From: Diadema setosum
Lineage: Eukaryota > Echinodermata > Echinoidea > Diadematoida > Diadematidae
NCBI RefSeq assembly: GCF_964275005.1
Contig: NC_092697.1
Location: forward strand, 16,766,138 to 16,830,137
Direction of reading: 5' to 3'
Length of the DNA: 64,000 bases
A program made the position numbers and the translations under genes. Shown here one piece after another: positions 37,522 to 60,353 of this stretch. Position 1 is the first letter of the stretch; each line of letters begins with the position of its first letter. The notes under the pieces are model-generated. The model saw nothing but the letters and a program-made list of their open reading frames with translations, was not told the DNA's origin and ran no database searches.

Positions 37522-37932
37522 GCGGTGAGTTAGCTCAGTCGGTAGCGCGTCTGCCTCACGATCCTAAGGACCCGGGTTCGAACCCGAGTCTGGACTGAGC
37601 AATGTTGTGTGTAACCATACCGTCCCCTCTAGTAAGAGGCATGCAAATCAGTCTGTCCCTCGGATAGGACATAAAATGGAGGTCCCGTGTACATGAGAGA
37701 GTCACAACTCAAGCACGTAAAAGATCCCGCTTCATTCATTCATCGCAAAGAGCAGGGTGTTTAACCCGGTGAAGTGGTCGATCCCGCCTCACGTCCAACT
37801 GGACCCCATGGAAGACCAGCTTAATGTAGCTGAATACGGGATATCCAGCCATCTTCTTAGATGGAAATGAACAAACAAACAAACAAACAAACAAACAAAC
37901 AAACAAACAAACAAACAAACAAACAAACAAAC
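37522..37932 (+). mobile_element. tRNA-derived SINE, copy 1
   Basis: The head has a polymerase III box A (TTAGCTCAGTCGG) and box B (GGGTTCGAACCCG) with tRNA spacing. A unique body of about 280 bp follows, and the 3' end is a long (CAAA)n tail after ATCCAGCCATCTTCTTAGAT. The same head, body and tail occur at 59982, so this is a SINE and not a functional tRNA gene. Confidence 0.85.
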
Positions 37933-38716
37933 GGGAAATAAAAGTCAATTGAATGGAACTGAACGACACTTATCTTGTCATCATTCCTATGGCGTCTCAT
38001 GAACTCTTTGATCTGTATAACAATCATCCAATGTTCGACGTGATTTGTTAGTTGTGAACATCTGTATTTATAGGTTCTGAAAATGTGTTGCATTTTGAGA
38101 GGCATTCAAAGACTCAATTTCTCCTACATTGTGGACCAGAACTTTCATTAAGTCAACAAAGAAACCTGTGTATTATCTTTATACTTATGTATAGGTACAC
38201 GATATATTTTATGTCCACACGCTGCGCTAAAAGTGTTTGTTGGGGGGGGGGGGGGGTCGTGGGAGGAGCGTAATTGTTATTACTAGGCCATGACCTAAAC
38301 TAACAGTGCCATAATGGTAATATTGGAAACCCACTAACTTGTCGACATTGACATTGGATTACTGATAAAACCTTGAATCGAGTAAATATGGTACTTTCCT
38401 TATTGACTTGTAACTGTTATTACGAATGGTAATTTGGCTGACAAAAAGATTTGGATTTGTTATACCACACTTCCTTCCTGTGTAAAATCGTGAACAATCA
38501 GGAAACGGGGGAAAGCTTCCTTAAAATCCAGTTGATTCTTGCCATGACTATAGTATATAAATTGCTCAGTTTCATTCGTCCTCATTAATACGTTCATATC
38601 AATAACTTATCTGCCTACATTCGTATGATACCTTCAATTAAACGTTGCGTTCATCCTAATCTATTCATTTTCAATGTAGCATAGATATTTCTACAGTATC
38701 TAACTGTATGTCTGCC

Positions 38717-38753
38717 TGTCTATCTATCTATCTATCTATCTAGTATCTATCCC

Positions 38754-38819
<66 letters not shown>

Positions 38820-38860
38820 CCTATCTATCTATCTATCTATCTATCTTTCTATCTATGCTA
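38717..38860 (+). repeat. (TATC)n microsatellite
   Basis: ctatctatctat for about 140 bp, with a few interruptions. Confidence 0.96.
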
Positions 38861-39129
38861 CAACCATCTACAGTATATCTATCTGTATTTTTTCTCTCTA
38901 TCTAAACTATTTGTATATGCGAATATGCGTGTGTCAAGCAATGATGTACCTACACGGTGATCGCAGAATCAAAGTGATAGTATAATCACAACTTTGCAGC
39001 GCTCGTGAGTATAACGGATTCTGAGATCGGACACGATTCGATTATTGAAGAACAATGAAAATCCCTTCTTTATTCCAGAATTTTGTTCTCAACTCTGCAT
39101 TGTTTTGTGAAATCTCTTATATCAGTGCT

Positions 39130-39487
39130 TAAAGGCATAATTTACCATTTGCAGATGAAAGCATTAGTGCTATAAAATAGTTCTAAAATGTGAGTTAGGG
39201 ATAGAAACAACCACTGTCAAAATTTGAATCCGTATAATCGATGTTAAGTGTTGTTAAATACACAAAATGTGAACAATAGTTATAATAAAAAAATTTCCAG
39301 ACTAAACCGTATACAGTTACGGTTTATTGAGAAAAACCCTGATATCTCCTTATATTTTAAGTTTTACTGCAAATATTTCATATGGTAGGATGTTTTATGA
39401 TACAACAGACCTACACATATGCATCAAATATGATATCTTGAAAATTTTTGAAATCACTGCTCCCAAAGGTAAACTGGACCTTTAATA
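39130..39487 (+). mobile_element. MITE family B, copy 3
   Basis: Nearly identical to the copy at 7549 (scattered single differences such as gtgctataaaa against gtgctttaaaa). The family was therefore active fairly recently. Confidence 0.8.
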
Positions 39488-41101
39488 CAAAATCTCACAC
39501 TGAAGATAGTATACATCTCGTAAATGTTTGGTATAAGGTAAAAGTTGCGTGGATGACATTGTCCGTTATGAGATAGTGGCGTCATTGGTACGAAAAATAA
39601 GAAATAGGTAGAGCAACGAGTTTAGGTTTTGGGTGATTCAAAACAGTAATCAACGACAAGTTTAAATGGCCATCAATTTGTGCACTTACTTTCACACATA
39701 ATTATAATACATAACGAGTCTCTCCAGATCCTTGCTAGATCAGGCGTGTTTCTGTGTGTGTGTGTGTGTTGGGGGGGGGGGCATTACATGAAGTGTTTTG
39801 TCCCACAAATTTGTTCTCAGCCAATCAGATGCAAGGATTTCTGTAGCTTATAACTGTTTCTAAAAAAGAATATATATTATATATGACAAAAAGCTTCACG
39901 AAATGCTCTCAGGCTTTACAACAAAGGTTTGACGGGTGGGGGTGGGTGCAATGTTCCACCGCTATACTCCACATGCTGAGCTTAAACAAACAGATAAACA
40001 AAAATCAACCAGTAATTCTTTTTACGTAAATATCTTCAAAGACAAGGGGATACAGTTTCATTTGTTTGTTTGTTTTCCTGTGTATTTTATTCTATTTATT
40101 TTAACCTGTACGTGCATTGGGATCCCTGTTTATAAAGGCACTGCTTCTACTGAGGTCCCTATATACCCTATAAAGTTTCACTCTTCTTTCTTAGTTTTCA
40201 ACTAGTTACGATGTTTTAAATCATGTAGGCCTATTTCTATGTGTCTTTTTATTGTACTTCTCAAAAGATGGCAAATAAATTGAATAGACTAGCACTGGAC
40301 ATAATTGAATTGAATAGAATCGAATTGAAGTGAATTGAAGTGAACTGAACATCACTTTAGCACAAATGGCGCACTGATATTCGGGTATTTTCTTCGACTT
40401 GACTGTTCGTATCCACACGTCTATCTATGTGGTGTCCATAGGTACAACCACTAGCCATGTATTTTGGGACTAGTCATATAGGATTAACGCCTACTTTAGG
40501 AAGAGATTATTGCAGGATTGGATTGTGGGGCCATGGGGATATCTTTGAAGGATGTCTGTTCTAGAGATGACGATGCTGTGCTTTCTTTTGTACATTCTGG
40601 GTTGAACGCTGATAGTGATATACGAAAGCGTACAAGATTGGTTTACAATGGCATTTCCTTAACTGTTATGATCACCAAAGGTTCTAAAATGCTATAAGTC
40701 GAAGTATTTTAAATCATATGTTCATATAAACACCGACTTCTGTAACATAATTTCTATGGTTACTCGTATACTAGTAGATTGGAACTCTTTATGGACTTGA
40801 TCTCATACGTATCGTCGAAAAAATTCATTTCGGAACGTCCAATACATAAGTTTGCTCACCAAAACAATTCTATGTATTTTCTCACCCAGAAAAGGGGAGA
40901 ATGACGCGAGGCACAGTGCTTGATAACAGCACAATGCATTTCAGATAGCTACCGCGACAATAGGTTGTAAAATCGCAGCTTGTCTTCGCGGTCGAATTCA
41001 GTTTATTTTACAACCAATTCGGCCAAACTATTTTCCTCATTGCCAAATTGTAAGGCCAAAGTTTATCTATCTAATGATAGAAGAAAGTACATCCCTATAG
41101 G

Positions 41102-41546
41102 CATGGCTCGACACTAACTTTTTTGTTTGGTGGCCCGATGGGGCCACCAAAATCCTAAATTTCACATTTTTGGTGGCCCAAGAAAAAAATTTGGTGTCCC
41201 GAAAAAACAACAATAAAAAACATTAAAAGTCCTTTTTTTAATGAGTCAAATATCTAAGATTTATGATAGTAAGAATTAGAAGATGGACATGTATCTACTC
41301 ATAAATAAACTTCAACAAACTTGCAACACTCACTCTCAGGCATTCATTCAGTCCTTTTCATCCATCCTTTGAACAAATTTAACTGCTAATTTCCGGCGAA
41401 AAAGTTATGCATTTATTAACATACTTTTCAAGAAATTTTGGTGGCCCGAGGCGAGCCACCAAATTTGCCCTTTTTTGAAATTTGGTGGCCCGACTTTCAT
41501 TTTTGGTGGCCCCGGGCCACCGGGCCACCGTTAGTGTCGAGCCCTG
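41102..41546 (+). mobile_element. hAT-like MITE with 7-bp target duplication
   Basis: The ends catggctcgacactaac and gttagtgtcgagccctg are inverted with one mismatch. CTATAGG flanks both sides (41095-41101 and 41547-41553). The interior holds several ggtggcccg/cgggccacc blocks. Confidence 0.78.
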
Positions 41547-41808
41547 CTATAGGGTTCATAATTATGGTAGAATCACTTCATGGATATGTATAGTGTCATG
41601 GAAAATCATGTTTATGCCTCAATTCAAATGCTGAATATGTTGGACTTATTTGACGTAGTCACAGCGTGGTATTTGAAGTATTATACTTTATCTGCCAATT
41701 TTCACATAATTATCATGGTTTATTAAATCATTTTAAGGAATTATTCAATGATTTTCTAAGTATTTTTCTTTCATAGTTTGGGATTCCATAAAAATGTCAT
41801 GGTCGGGC

Positions 41809-41905
41809 CACTCACACACAGACACAGACATACACACACAGACACACAGACACACCCACACACACACATACATACACATACACATACACACACAAACACA
41901 CACAC

Positions 41906-41984
<79 letters not shown>
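41809..41984 (+). repeat. (CA)n microsatellite
   Basis: About 175 bp of CA repeats with GA and TA variants in the first half and a pure tract in the second. Confidence 0.97.
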
Positions 41985-41986
<2 letters not shown>

Positions 41987-44630
41987 GAAGTTTGATAACT
42001 TTGGTGACCTGAAAGAGCTTTAAAAAAGAGTTAGTCGAGCTTTGCGTAATCAATCGACGTTGTAATTATTTTTTGTTCCATGCCAATCTGTCAACCTTTC
42101 TCTCCTTTCTCTTGTATCACACGTTACTCTCATATCTCTTGCCATCTTCATGATAAATTGCTACGAGAAAGAATGCTCTCAAAGGATGGCTACGTAGATA
42201 CTACAATAGAAGCAATTGCTCGATAATAATTACGATCGAATGCAGCATATCAAATGGATCTATACGATTTTATTCCGATATGAATATTTTCCGATGTTAT
42301 CAAATGCAGCAAGATTAGTAGTTTAATTAGTCTCATAGATAGACATTTGCAAGTAATTTCTTGTTTAATTAGAATGTTTCCACATGGATATCTTAAGGAA
42401 TTTTAACCAGATATTGTAGAAATTCAACAACAAATGATTATTGAATAGTCGTACGCGGATTTGAGAAGCGAAAGTTGACAATGATGATTGCACACTTGCC
42501 ATGAGCTGTAAAAGCAACCATAAATGAACCATAGACCATTATGTTATGTCATCATGCAATATGCATCTATAGTCATTATCCTCATGGGTTTTAGAATTGA
42601 GATTACTCTCAGCATTTAAAAGAAACAAAACGAAAACCAAGGTCATTGTTGCGTGTCCGTCCATCAACAATCAATCAACAATTAGAATTTTGTAGGGTTT
42701 TCGAAACAATATAGCAGCATTCAGTGATAGTTAGTAAATATATGCACAATAGAATATTACATTATTAATCGTGAGACAGGGAAAGGGTAAAAACAAGTAA
42801 CCTTTCAAGCAGAATTGAAAACATATCGGTATAAGTTAGATTTATTCTATTTCATCTGAGCAGCATGGTTCGACAACTGCAAAGTTACCAATTAGATCTG
42901 TTGATAAAACGGTTTCATAGTTTGAAACAAGTAAATCTATCCTTTAGCCCCCTTCATCAATTCGCATTCAGCCTCTATAAACATAGATTGCTACACAGTT
43001 GATAGGTACTGTAGTTTATAAACAGGTGGTAAAAGACTTGTATTAAGAAGGCAAGAGACATACAGACAGATAGATAAACAAAGGATAAGGAGAAAGAGAG
43101 CGAGAGAGGAAGAAAGGAGGTGGGTCTAGAAATATTTGATGTCCTATTGTCACACACTGTTTCCACAAAATGAATAACCTGTTAAAGATCAAAGGAATGA
43201 CACATCGGATCACACTATAAAGCTCTATCGCTATGCAGAATGTAGTAGCATCATTACATAAAATAACTTTGAATCCATTAACCTATAACCCCTGAGGTGT
43301 ATAAAGAACATTTAACCTGGTTGTGCTGTGGTCAAGTCGTATTTTTTTTTTTGCTTCTTCGAAGCTGAAATAAAAACGACAAACAGCACGCACAGTGTGC
43401 AGTACTACTTCATACATATAGCAAGATCCAGTGTCACTGAAGTGCTAATCGCATGACTAAGTGCTGAAGAAAAAATGGCAAGAAATACAAAGGGCTGCCT
43501 GGTCAGATGAATGGATCTCATTTGGAGGACAAAGTTTTCAGTATGGAAAGCCAAAACAAAGCAAAAAACAAAACAAATATATTACCTGTAAAAAGTATGC
43601 TCTAGCTGATATAAGCAATGCCTTTGGCAAGATGACAAAGAAAGATTGTGAGAAACTAAAAGTTAGAGATCATCCTTAGACATACATACTTGGCACACAG
43701 AGACACTGACCTTTTTGTAAAATGAAATGGTATTGATATGACTTCCGCCCAAGCTCCCAATTCATACATAATACCTTGCACCTGTTGCCACGTTCGAATC
43801 CATGAATGTTACGCGAGTTTGCGCGTATGACACAGAGAATTTCGGGTCGCAAGTATAGTTGTGGCGTGTATTGGCTTTGCTGAAGGGTCGTTGCCCGCTA
43901 GCTGCAGGTCAAAATAATGTCTGCCTCCACGCACGAAGTCGTAAGATTTACTTCTTGGCAATGTTCCTGAGCGTTGTTCTGATGATGTCATCACAGCTGC
44001 TTCTCGAGATACGTGTTTATTTTTTTCTCTCTCTCTTCATGTCATCATCTCACATCAGATTTGTGTTTGTTCTGGAGGTGAGGCCGAGATTGAGCTCAAA
44101 ATAATATGTCCGTTCTCAAAGAACTGCACGTGAGTGCTCGACGGCAGGACTTGTGTTAGGCCTTTTTCAGAATGAAAAACTATGAAAATAGATATTTTAC
44201 TGGTGAAAGTCGATAAAATGAGTGTGGTTAGATGAGAATATAACTTGATTCAAGCGAATATTCTCTCCTTTGTTCCTGTAGATATAGGCCTACTTCGATT
44301 CTCTGCAACCCGTTTTCCTACTTTTCCGCTGACACCTGGTACAGGGCACGTTTTATGACGTGTTCCAGGATTTGTATCGTCTGCACCCAAACACTTTTAC
44401 TGAATGAAAACTACGTCACAGTATCATCCCCCCCCCCCCAAAAAAAATCATTCAATGTTTCTAGGTGAAAGGCATTATGGGTAATCTGCCTATCCGTTTC
44501 TCAAACCTATTGTGAAGAGGTGCTCACAAGCGCACCGGGGACTGAGAGAGGGAAAGAGATAGAGTTGTTCTGCTGCTCCTGGCGGTGCAAAAATAGTTCC
44601 ATGTCAAAGAGCAGCTGACGGCATGCACGG
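41985..44630. other. Intergenic, and probable 3' UTR of the ACP5-like gene at the right edge
   Basis: AT-rich. The plus-strand frame at 43461-43679 (Lys-rich) has no recognised family. The last several hundred bases may be ACP5 3' UTR. Confidence 0.4.
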
Positions 44631-53924
<9,294 letters not shown>

Positions 53925-54320
53925 CTTCCCCCTTCTCTCCAGACAAGAATACCAAACAAGTGCTATTTTTCTTTAGATGATATTATCAGTTAAATGAAAA
54001 TACTTCCCAAGCGAACGACCCAAATGTTATGTTGACACTTTTATCACCCTGACATTTTTAAAAGTTAAACAAAAATGGCAACATAAATATTTGGGCTTTG
54101 GGACCGACTAACTTATTAAACAATGAAAACGTGGATGGATTTGCTTGAGATGTGGGTATATAGGAGAACAGAGCGAATCAGGTCTTCGGATGTTGTGAAT
54201 CAGAGACGAAACCTCCCTGCATACGTTAACAGTGAGTGGTTCCGGGACGTTCGAGCGAGCGCTCCAATCTGATCCAACCTGTGGGGGTTGAATGAATCGC
54301 TTCGGCAGGTGGCCCTACAG

Positions 54321-54329
54321 TTTTATATA
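54321..54329 (-). promoter_or_regulatory. TATA box of the ACP5-like gene
   Basis: The minus strand reads TATATAAAA, about 400 nt upstream of the start codon. A TSS about 30 bp downstream would fall near 54290-54300. The only other transcript near it is the ACP5-like gene, to which it points. The TSS position is inferred. Confidence 0.5.
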
Positions 54330-56324
54330 CCTGTCCGAAGAGTCGCGCTGGGGGTCTCTGCTCCCTGACCAATCACAAACGACCGCTGGCGAGTGGTGCA
54401 CCTCGTTTGTCACCCAATTGGAAGTGGACTCCAGAGTTTACTTTGTTTGTGTCTTTGTCGCGTGCCTCATCATAGTCCAAACTATTACGGAAGGATATGA
54501 GATTGCACCCTATAGGCAGTACTGTTAGGTCATCAATACGATTACGGTGCCGCCGGTCGAATAAGTTTTTAAAGAAATTTTAACGGTAAAGTGCTGTTAT
54601 TTGATACCTATTAAGGCAACTGCATCATTCTTTTTTTTTCTTTGTTCCTTCCTGGACATCAGAAGTAAGTATCACTTAATGGTTACTTTTATGTTAGGTT
54701 TCCATTTTCTTTGCACATTCGCAATGTCATGTGGGACCGATTCATATACAAACACATAACACGTACACCCACACATTGTATGAACAGACAGTCTCCTAGA
54801 GTTTGCGCACATGTAGTAAGCATCAATTTTTAACAAGCCGCACAAGCCGGTTCCTATTTCTATCACAAAAAGTTTACGTACTATTAGTGGTCAAAACATT
54901 CAGAGTTAATCATTTCAACCTCTATAGTTTGCAACCAATAATGATGGTGTGAATCATTAACAAGTATAAATCAATTGGCCAGGCACAAACTAAGCGACAG
55001 CCCTTGATATCGATAATGAAGAAGTTCTCTCGATCATGACGAGCCATCGGCTGGAAAGTTATTTTTGGTGATCAATATCGCACATTGCAACCTTCCTTTT
55101 GGGGCAAATTATTTGTTGTATAGATCCCCATTTTTTTCTCTCTCTCTTCTTTCTTTAAAACACAACAACAACCTTCCGATTCATATTTGAAATACATGCT
55201 CCACTTCTCTTTAGGATGATGCACTCTTTGTCATGCATAATTAGGTATGGTATATAATCACTATATGCTTATAGATTTCATGGGCTATTCATGTGCCTAC
55301 TTAGCCAGTCCACGATTCAAAATGGCAACCAGAATAGGCATTACACATGAAAAAAAAACAACAACAACAGTTCCTATCCAGTGCCTCATGTATATTTGGC
55401 AAGGTCTGCCTCTGTGAGTTTGAAATAAATTTATGCGAATAGAAGGGTGGAAAGCAAAGAAACACTACATAGAACGCTGCTTTAGAATATGTACATAATT
55501 ATATTCAGACTCAAGAGTTATTAATAAAGCCCATCGAATTGTATCCAGAAGTTATGATAGTATACTTGCAAGCAGAATGATCGTAAAATGTGCTCAATGA
55601 GTAACACGCTGTCATGCATCTCATAATATCCTCAGTCTGTAGCACAGATAACCGACTTAAACATTCAAAGAACTATCTGATTGTTTTAGAAACACGATGA
55701 AAGAATGTGGAAGATAAATCCGGTCTTGTTTGCTTTTGTCTTGTTCCTTTTTGTGTCGGACATATTATACAAATCTGTCTACGGTCGGCTCCGGGCTGGC
55801 ACAAGTGTGCTGCTTTGTGAAATTATCTGCAGTGGATGACAATGACTGTTGACAATCAGACAAGATATTGCTTATCAGCTTACAATGCATGTATCGACGC
55901 AAGGTTCGGCGGTCGCTTAAAGGTGATCTTGACAGTATTAATTTTTGCTAAGGCCTAATATTAAGTTGCTATTTTTTCAGGGACTGAAAAATCAAGTGTG
56001 TTTCAACTGAAGAATGACTGGAACTTTTTTGATAAACTTCTATGAAAGAAACGTCTTCGCGCAACATCACTATTTCAAGGATGTTTTCAACTTTCAAGCA
56101 TGAATATGTATGGATGCTCCGTCGAGGTAAGGTGAGGTGCATGTGTCAATACCTCATTAATACAGTACATGCATGGGTCAATCTCCTTTAATAGTCGATG
56201 ATTTCCTTGACTATCTTTTTTGTTAATGTAATTCCTCCACTGTATGTAATATTACATTGAGATCACTTTCAAAAAGTTTGGAGATGAATACCATGTTATA
56301 ATTTCATTTAAAATTTCACTTGAT

Positions 56325-56405
56325 TTGAATTGAATCGAATTGAGTTGAATTGAATTGAATTGAATTGAATTGAATTGAATTGAGTTGAATTGAATTGAAA
56401 TGAAT
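56325..56405 (+). repeat. (GAATT)n repeat
   Basis: gaattgaattgaatt units with a few substitutions. Confidence 0.92.
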
Positions 56406-56696
56406 AGTGTAGCGACGAAATTATCATTTCAATATTTCATAGTATCATCATTCTCTATATTCAAGTCCTAGTAAGTTGTGTCAGTTCATTGGAAAGGCAA
56501 CGCATGTGTAATTCGTAGAAATATTTTGCAGCGGCATTGGCTATGAAGGGACGAACCCCCCCCCCCCCCCCCCAACAACAACCGACCAGTGTCAACGTCC
56601 GTTATTCCTCCAGAGAAATTCTACGACCCATCAGCACTTGTGTGGACAGTCTCTCCGGTTCAAATCCTGGATCATGACACCGTCCCCACCCCTTCC

Positions 56697-56971
56697 TAAA
56701 AGAGGCAAGTCAAGTAATCTATTATTGTATGCGAGAAAAGTAAAAATAATATGTTGATTTTTTTTTTTTACACTTTCCTTACATTGTTCCACGCACGTGA
56801 TATCACAAGCTGTAGAAGTCTTCTCATCCAGCGATGGCGGCACTGAAACTTCAAAAATTCATAACTTTTGAACGGTTTTGTTCAATTTCCTCAAACTTCA
56901 TAGATGTGTTTTACTGATATTGCTGCGTGCTCTCAAACCTTATGTATTTGAAGGTGGAGTTATCCTTTAAA
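56697..56971 (+). mobile_element. Family D half element
   Basis: Matches the right half of the element at 31636-32211, from gaggcaagtcaagt to gttatcctttaa. The left half is missing, so this is a truncated copy or a solo arm. Confidence 0.7.
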
Positions 56972-58985
56972 ATGCAGAGGAGATATTGTATCAAAGAGAA
57001 AGCAGTTTTGACTATACGCAGTGACCTTATACATTAGTGATAATCGACAAAAATAACGCTTTACCACAGAAATTTCATAAGATGGATACCAAACAGTCGT
57101 CTCCGAACATGGCGTCCAGCTGTTGCTTCAAAGTAGCCAGGACAGTGCAGTATCCTTCCCATACTTTCTTGTCGTTGTATGGGAAAAGAAGGCAATCATG
57201 TGAGTTCCTTGAATTTATGAATGATATCGACTTGTATATCTGTCATTTGGGCAGTGTATGAACACAATATTATGAACACAGTGACCGTTAGGTATGTTCG
57301 AAAACTTGTACTTCTGTGATATTGAGATGAGACATTAAGTTTATAAGATGAAAGGTTTACACTATACGCGATGATACCGTATCACCAACACTACATGAGC
57401 AAGACAACTCATCCGCAGTGCAGTTAACACTATTTGTTGCACGAGTTGTTGGAACTTAACTCATTGACTGTCTTTACTTCTTCTCTTTTTTTTTTTTTTG
57501 GCCTTACTGAACATTCTTCACTGATTGAAACTTTTGATGGGAGAAAATAGAATCCCATACGAATTTTTCTTGCGCGAGAATTTTCTGTTAACCACATCAA
57601 TATCTCGTCTTTGCAATTGGCTAGTAGAGTTCAGTGGGCTGTTTGATATTCCACCAGCCGTTGTTTGTTTATCTTTTACCGAACAGAAGGTTAAGTCCTA
57701 ATGTCTGTCTGTCTGTGTTGACACATCGCTGGTTTCCATTTTGACATTGAACTCGACATTCATCCATGACCTTCAAGATTGTGAAGGTCAAACGTCGTCT
57801 GCCCCAGCCTAATTGTCGGACGACGTAAGTACTGCGACACGCACTTTGCGGTCAGCACAACGAGGCTGCTGGCTTTCTTTAAGTCGGAGTGAAATGCTAT
57901 CGAGGAAGATTAAACTCCAGGCCGTGACACTTCTTCGTATAATTTGCGTACCTCGTCGCTGAGAGAAGGAGCAGGAAGCTTGGAGAAGATATCAAACTAT
58001 GTTGGAAATATAGGCTTATGCCCCCTACAGACGTTTCGACCTCGGCAAATAGATAAAAGGCACATATGGTACAAAATGGTATATGTTCATGTTGACATTG
58101 ATCAATAAATTCAAACCAACAAAAGCAATTTCATTAGAATCTGACATAGGTAAGAAACCATGGAACTTTCTTATTGTATGTGTGGTAAAAGTGGTAAAAG
58201 TCATATTGGGCACAATAAGTGTTATGCAAATTACATGTCGTCATTTTATCACTATGCCTATGTAGGCCTATCTCCCACGAGTGTGTAATAAAAACATGGG
58301 CCTAATCAAAATGGGCTTAATCAGAATGCATCTATCTTCACCTCGCCACTCCCCTTTTCACCATTTCCTGGTTTTCAGACCTGTACGTAAAATATTAATC
58401 GATCTGATTTACTCATTATTTTCTTTCACTCTTTAAACATAGAACTTAGTAAAGACTTGTGTGCAGGTCTTAAAAGATTTATAAGGCGATTTTACATTCT
58501 ATATGAACCTGTGATCAGTACGACGCTTTCGTAAAAACGCGTAATACTTTGAAATTCAATTTAGTTGTGACTTCAGATTCGGTTTTAATTAAGCGTTTCT
58601 TCTATTCTTGCTGTTTTGTTGTTTGTTTGGTGACATTCTTCTCACATGAGTAGGTACCTGTACCAAAGCAAACTAGAACTGTAGAACGCTGACTGGATTC
58701 AACCTGACTGAAATTCAATCTTATTACCATAACAGCGACATGAAATGACAGTTCATCGAACGCGGTCTCGCCAAAAAGTGCAATTTGAACGGTTTTACAG
58801 AATCAAATGAATCAAACTGAAAAAAGAAATGAAACATAAAGTCCTTTTCCTAGAAAATAAGAAGAGGGGCAAAACTTCCAAAAGACCAAGTGTTAACACA
58901 ATTTATGTCTCTGACATGTCGATTTATACTGCAAAATAACAAACATGACACTCCATATCACAAAAATAACGGATATTTCAGTTTC

Positions 58986-59389
58986 AGTGGCGAATCCAGC
59001 GGGGAGGGGGGGGGGTGCACGGGGCGCGAGCCCTTTTAATTCTGTTTTAAGTAAAAGTAACAAAAATAAAAAAAATAAAAAGGCCCTTTATTATCTTAAA
59101 GAAAGCATCTTTGTCAGGCGATTATCATGACTGTAGAAAATTGCGCTGACGCCTTTTTTTTTTTTGCTTGTCATATTATACGCCGATATGAAAACCGGAA
59201 GTGGCAAAAGAAACGAGAAAAATGCAAGGGAGCCATTTTTTTCTTTTCTCTTACTTTTCTTTCTTTCTTTTTCTTGCTTGTCAGGTGATTGAATCCGAAA
59301 GTGGCACCAAAAATATATATAAAAAATGTCTTCTTTTTTTTTTTTTGCACCGTCTTTACGGAATTCCTGGAACCGCCCCTCCAGTGATA
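58986..59389 (+). mobile_element. MITE related to the gcggatcc family
   Basis: Left end cagtggcgaatccagcgggg and right end ggaattcctggaaccgcccc...ccagtg are inverted. The interior has duplicated segments around tgcttgtca and a run of T. Confidence 0.5.
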
Positions 59390-59981
59390 GCGTCAGCTGA
59401 TGTTAGATGACTTTACTAGAACTTACTCTTCGCATTCAGATTTGGAAAGACGTTTCATAGACAGGCCTACTGTTTCATGATAGCATCAACTTATTCAGAA
59501 CTACCATGTCTACCTCCCTACATTGGTTAACATCTATATGAAGTGCAATTTCTCGGAACCCAGGCTTGCATCTGTCAACAAAAAGCTTAAGATTGTCAAA
59601 TTCCACATTTCTGCAGAATTTGTTTCAATCTCAATTCCCGCGATCTTCTTTTTTCTATGGCAAACTTGAACTCTTCGTCCCACTTTCCTCCGTGAACGAA
59701 TGCTAAACTTCCACAAATCGTCTCAAGATTTTTTTTTCTCCCTTGTTTCACGTACTCATTGTTTCCGTATGCACGTGTGTTCCCTTCCTTAAAGCTATTA
59801 AGCCTCAAGTATTTTTCTTGCAAGCCTTACGGACTCGCGACATTCAGACCATGTCTTACTGACCACTTGAACCACTTGTTCCAGCTAAAGCTGCTCTCCT
59901 TACATATTATCATAGTCTATATACTCCCTTGCACTTTTCCTTCACGAGATCCCCTATCTTTCGCTTCTCCTGGTACAGTGA

Positions 59982-60350
59982 GGCGGTGAGTTGGCTCTGT
60001 CGGTAGCGCGTCTGCCTTACGATCTTAACAGCCTAAGGACCCGGGTTCGAACCCGAGTCTGGACTGAGCAATGTTGTGTGTAATCATACCGTCCCCTCTA
60101 GCAAGAGGCAAAACACTCTGTCCCTCGGATAGGACAAAAAAATGGAGGTCCCCTGTATGAGAGAGTCACAACTCATGCACGTAAAAGATCCCGCTTCATT
60201 CATTCATCGCAAAGAGCAGGGTGTTTAACCCAGTGAAGTGGTCCCACCTCACATGCATCCAACTGGACTCCATGGAAGACCAGCTTAACGTAGCTGAATA
60301 TGGGCTATCCAGCCATCTTTTCAGATGGAAATAAACAAACTAACAAATAA
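59982..60350 (+). mobile_element. tRNA-derived SINE, copy 2
   Basis: It matches the element at 37522 along its length. Box A is degraded (TTGGCTCTGTCGG) and about 11 bp are inserted before AAGGACCC. The tail ends in short AAAC/AAAT repeats. A pogo-like MITE starts three bases after the tail. Confidence 0.83.
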
Positions 60351-60353
60351 AAA

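Larger units (their letters stand above)
37933..41094. other. Intergenic; only repeats found
   Basis: Holds the TATC repeat and a family B MITE, plus short G runs at 38240 and 39770 and an (AATTG)n-like stretch at 40300-40350. No gene recognised. Confidence 0.5.
54530..59978. other. Intergenic; repeats only
   Basis: Apart from the GAATT repeat and the elements at 56697 and 58986, only unsupported frames. A minus-strand stretch at 59520-59800 has protein-like pieces in shifted frames and could be a decayed exon. Confidence 0.4.

Noticed and set aside
37522..37605. Functional tRNA gene
   Set aside because: Boxes A and B are good, but the anticodon arm does not pair well, and the sequence continues into a body shared with 59982, so it is a SINE head.
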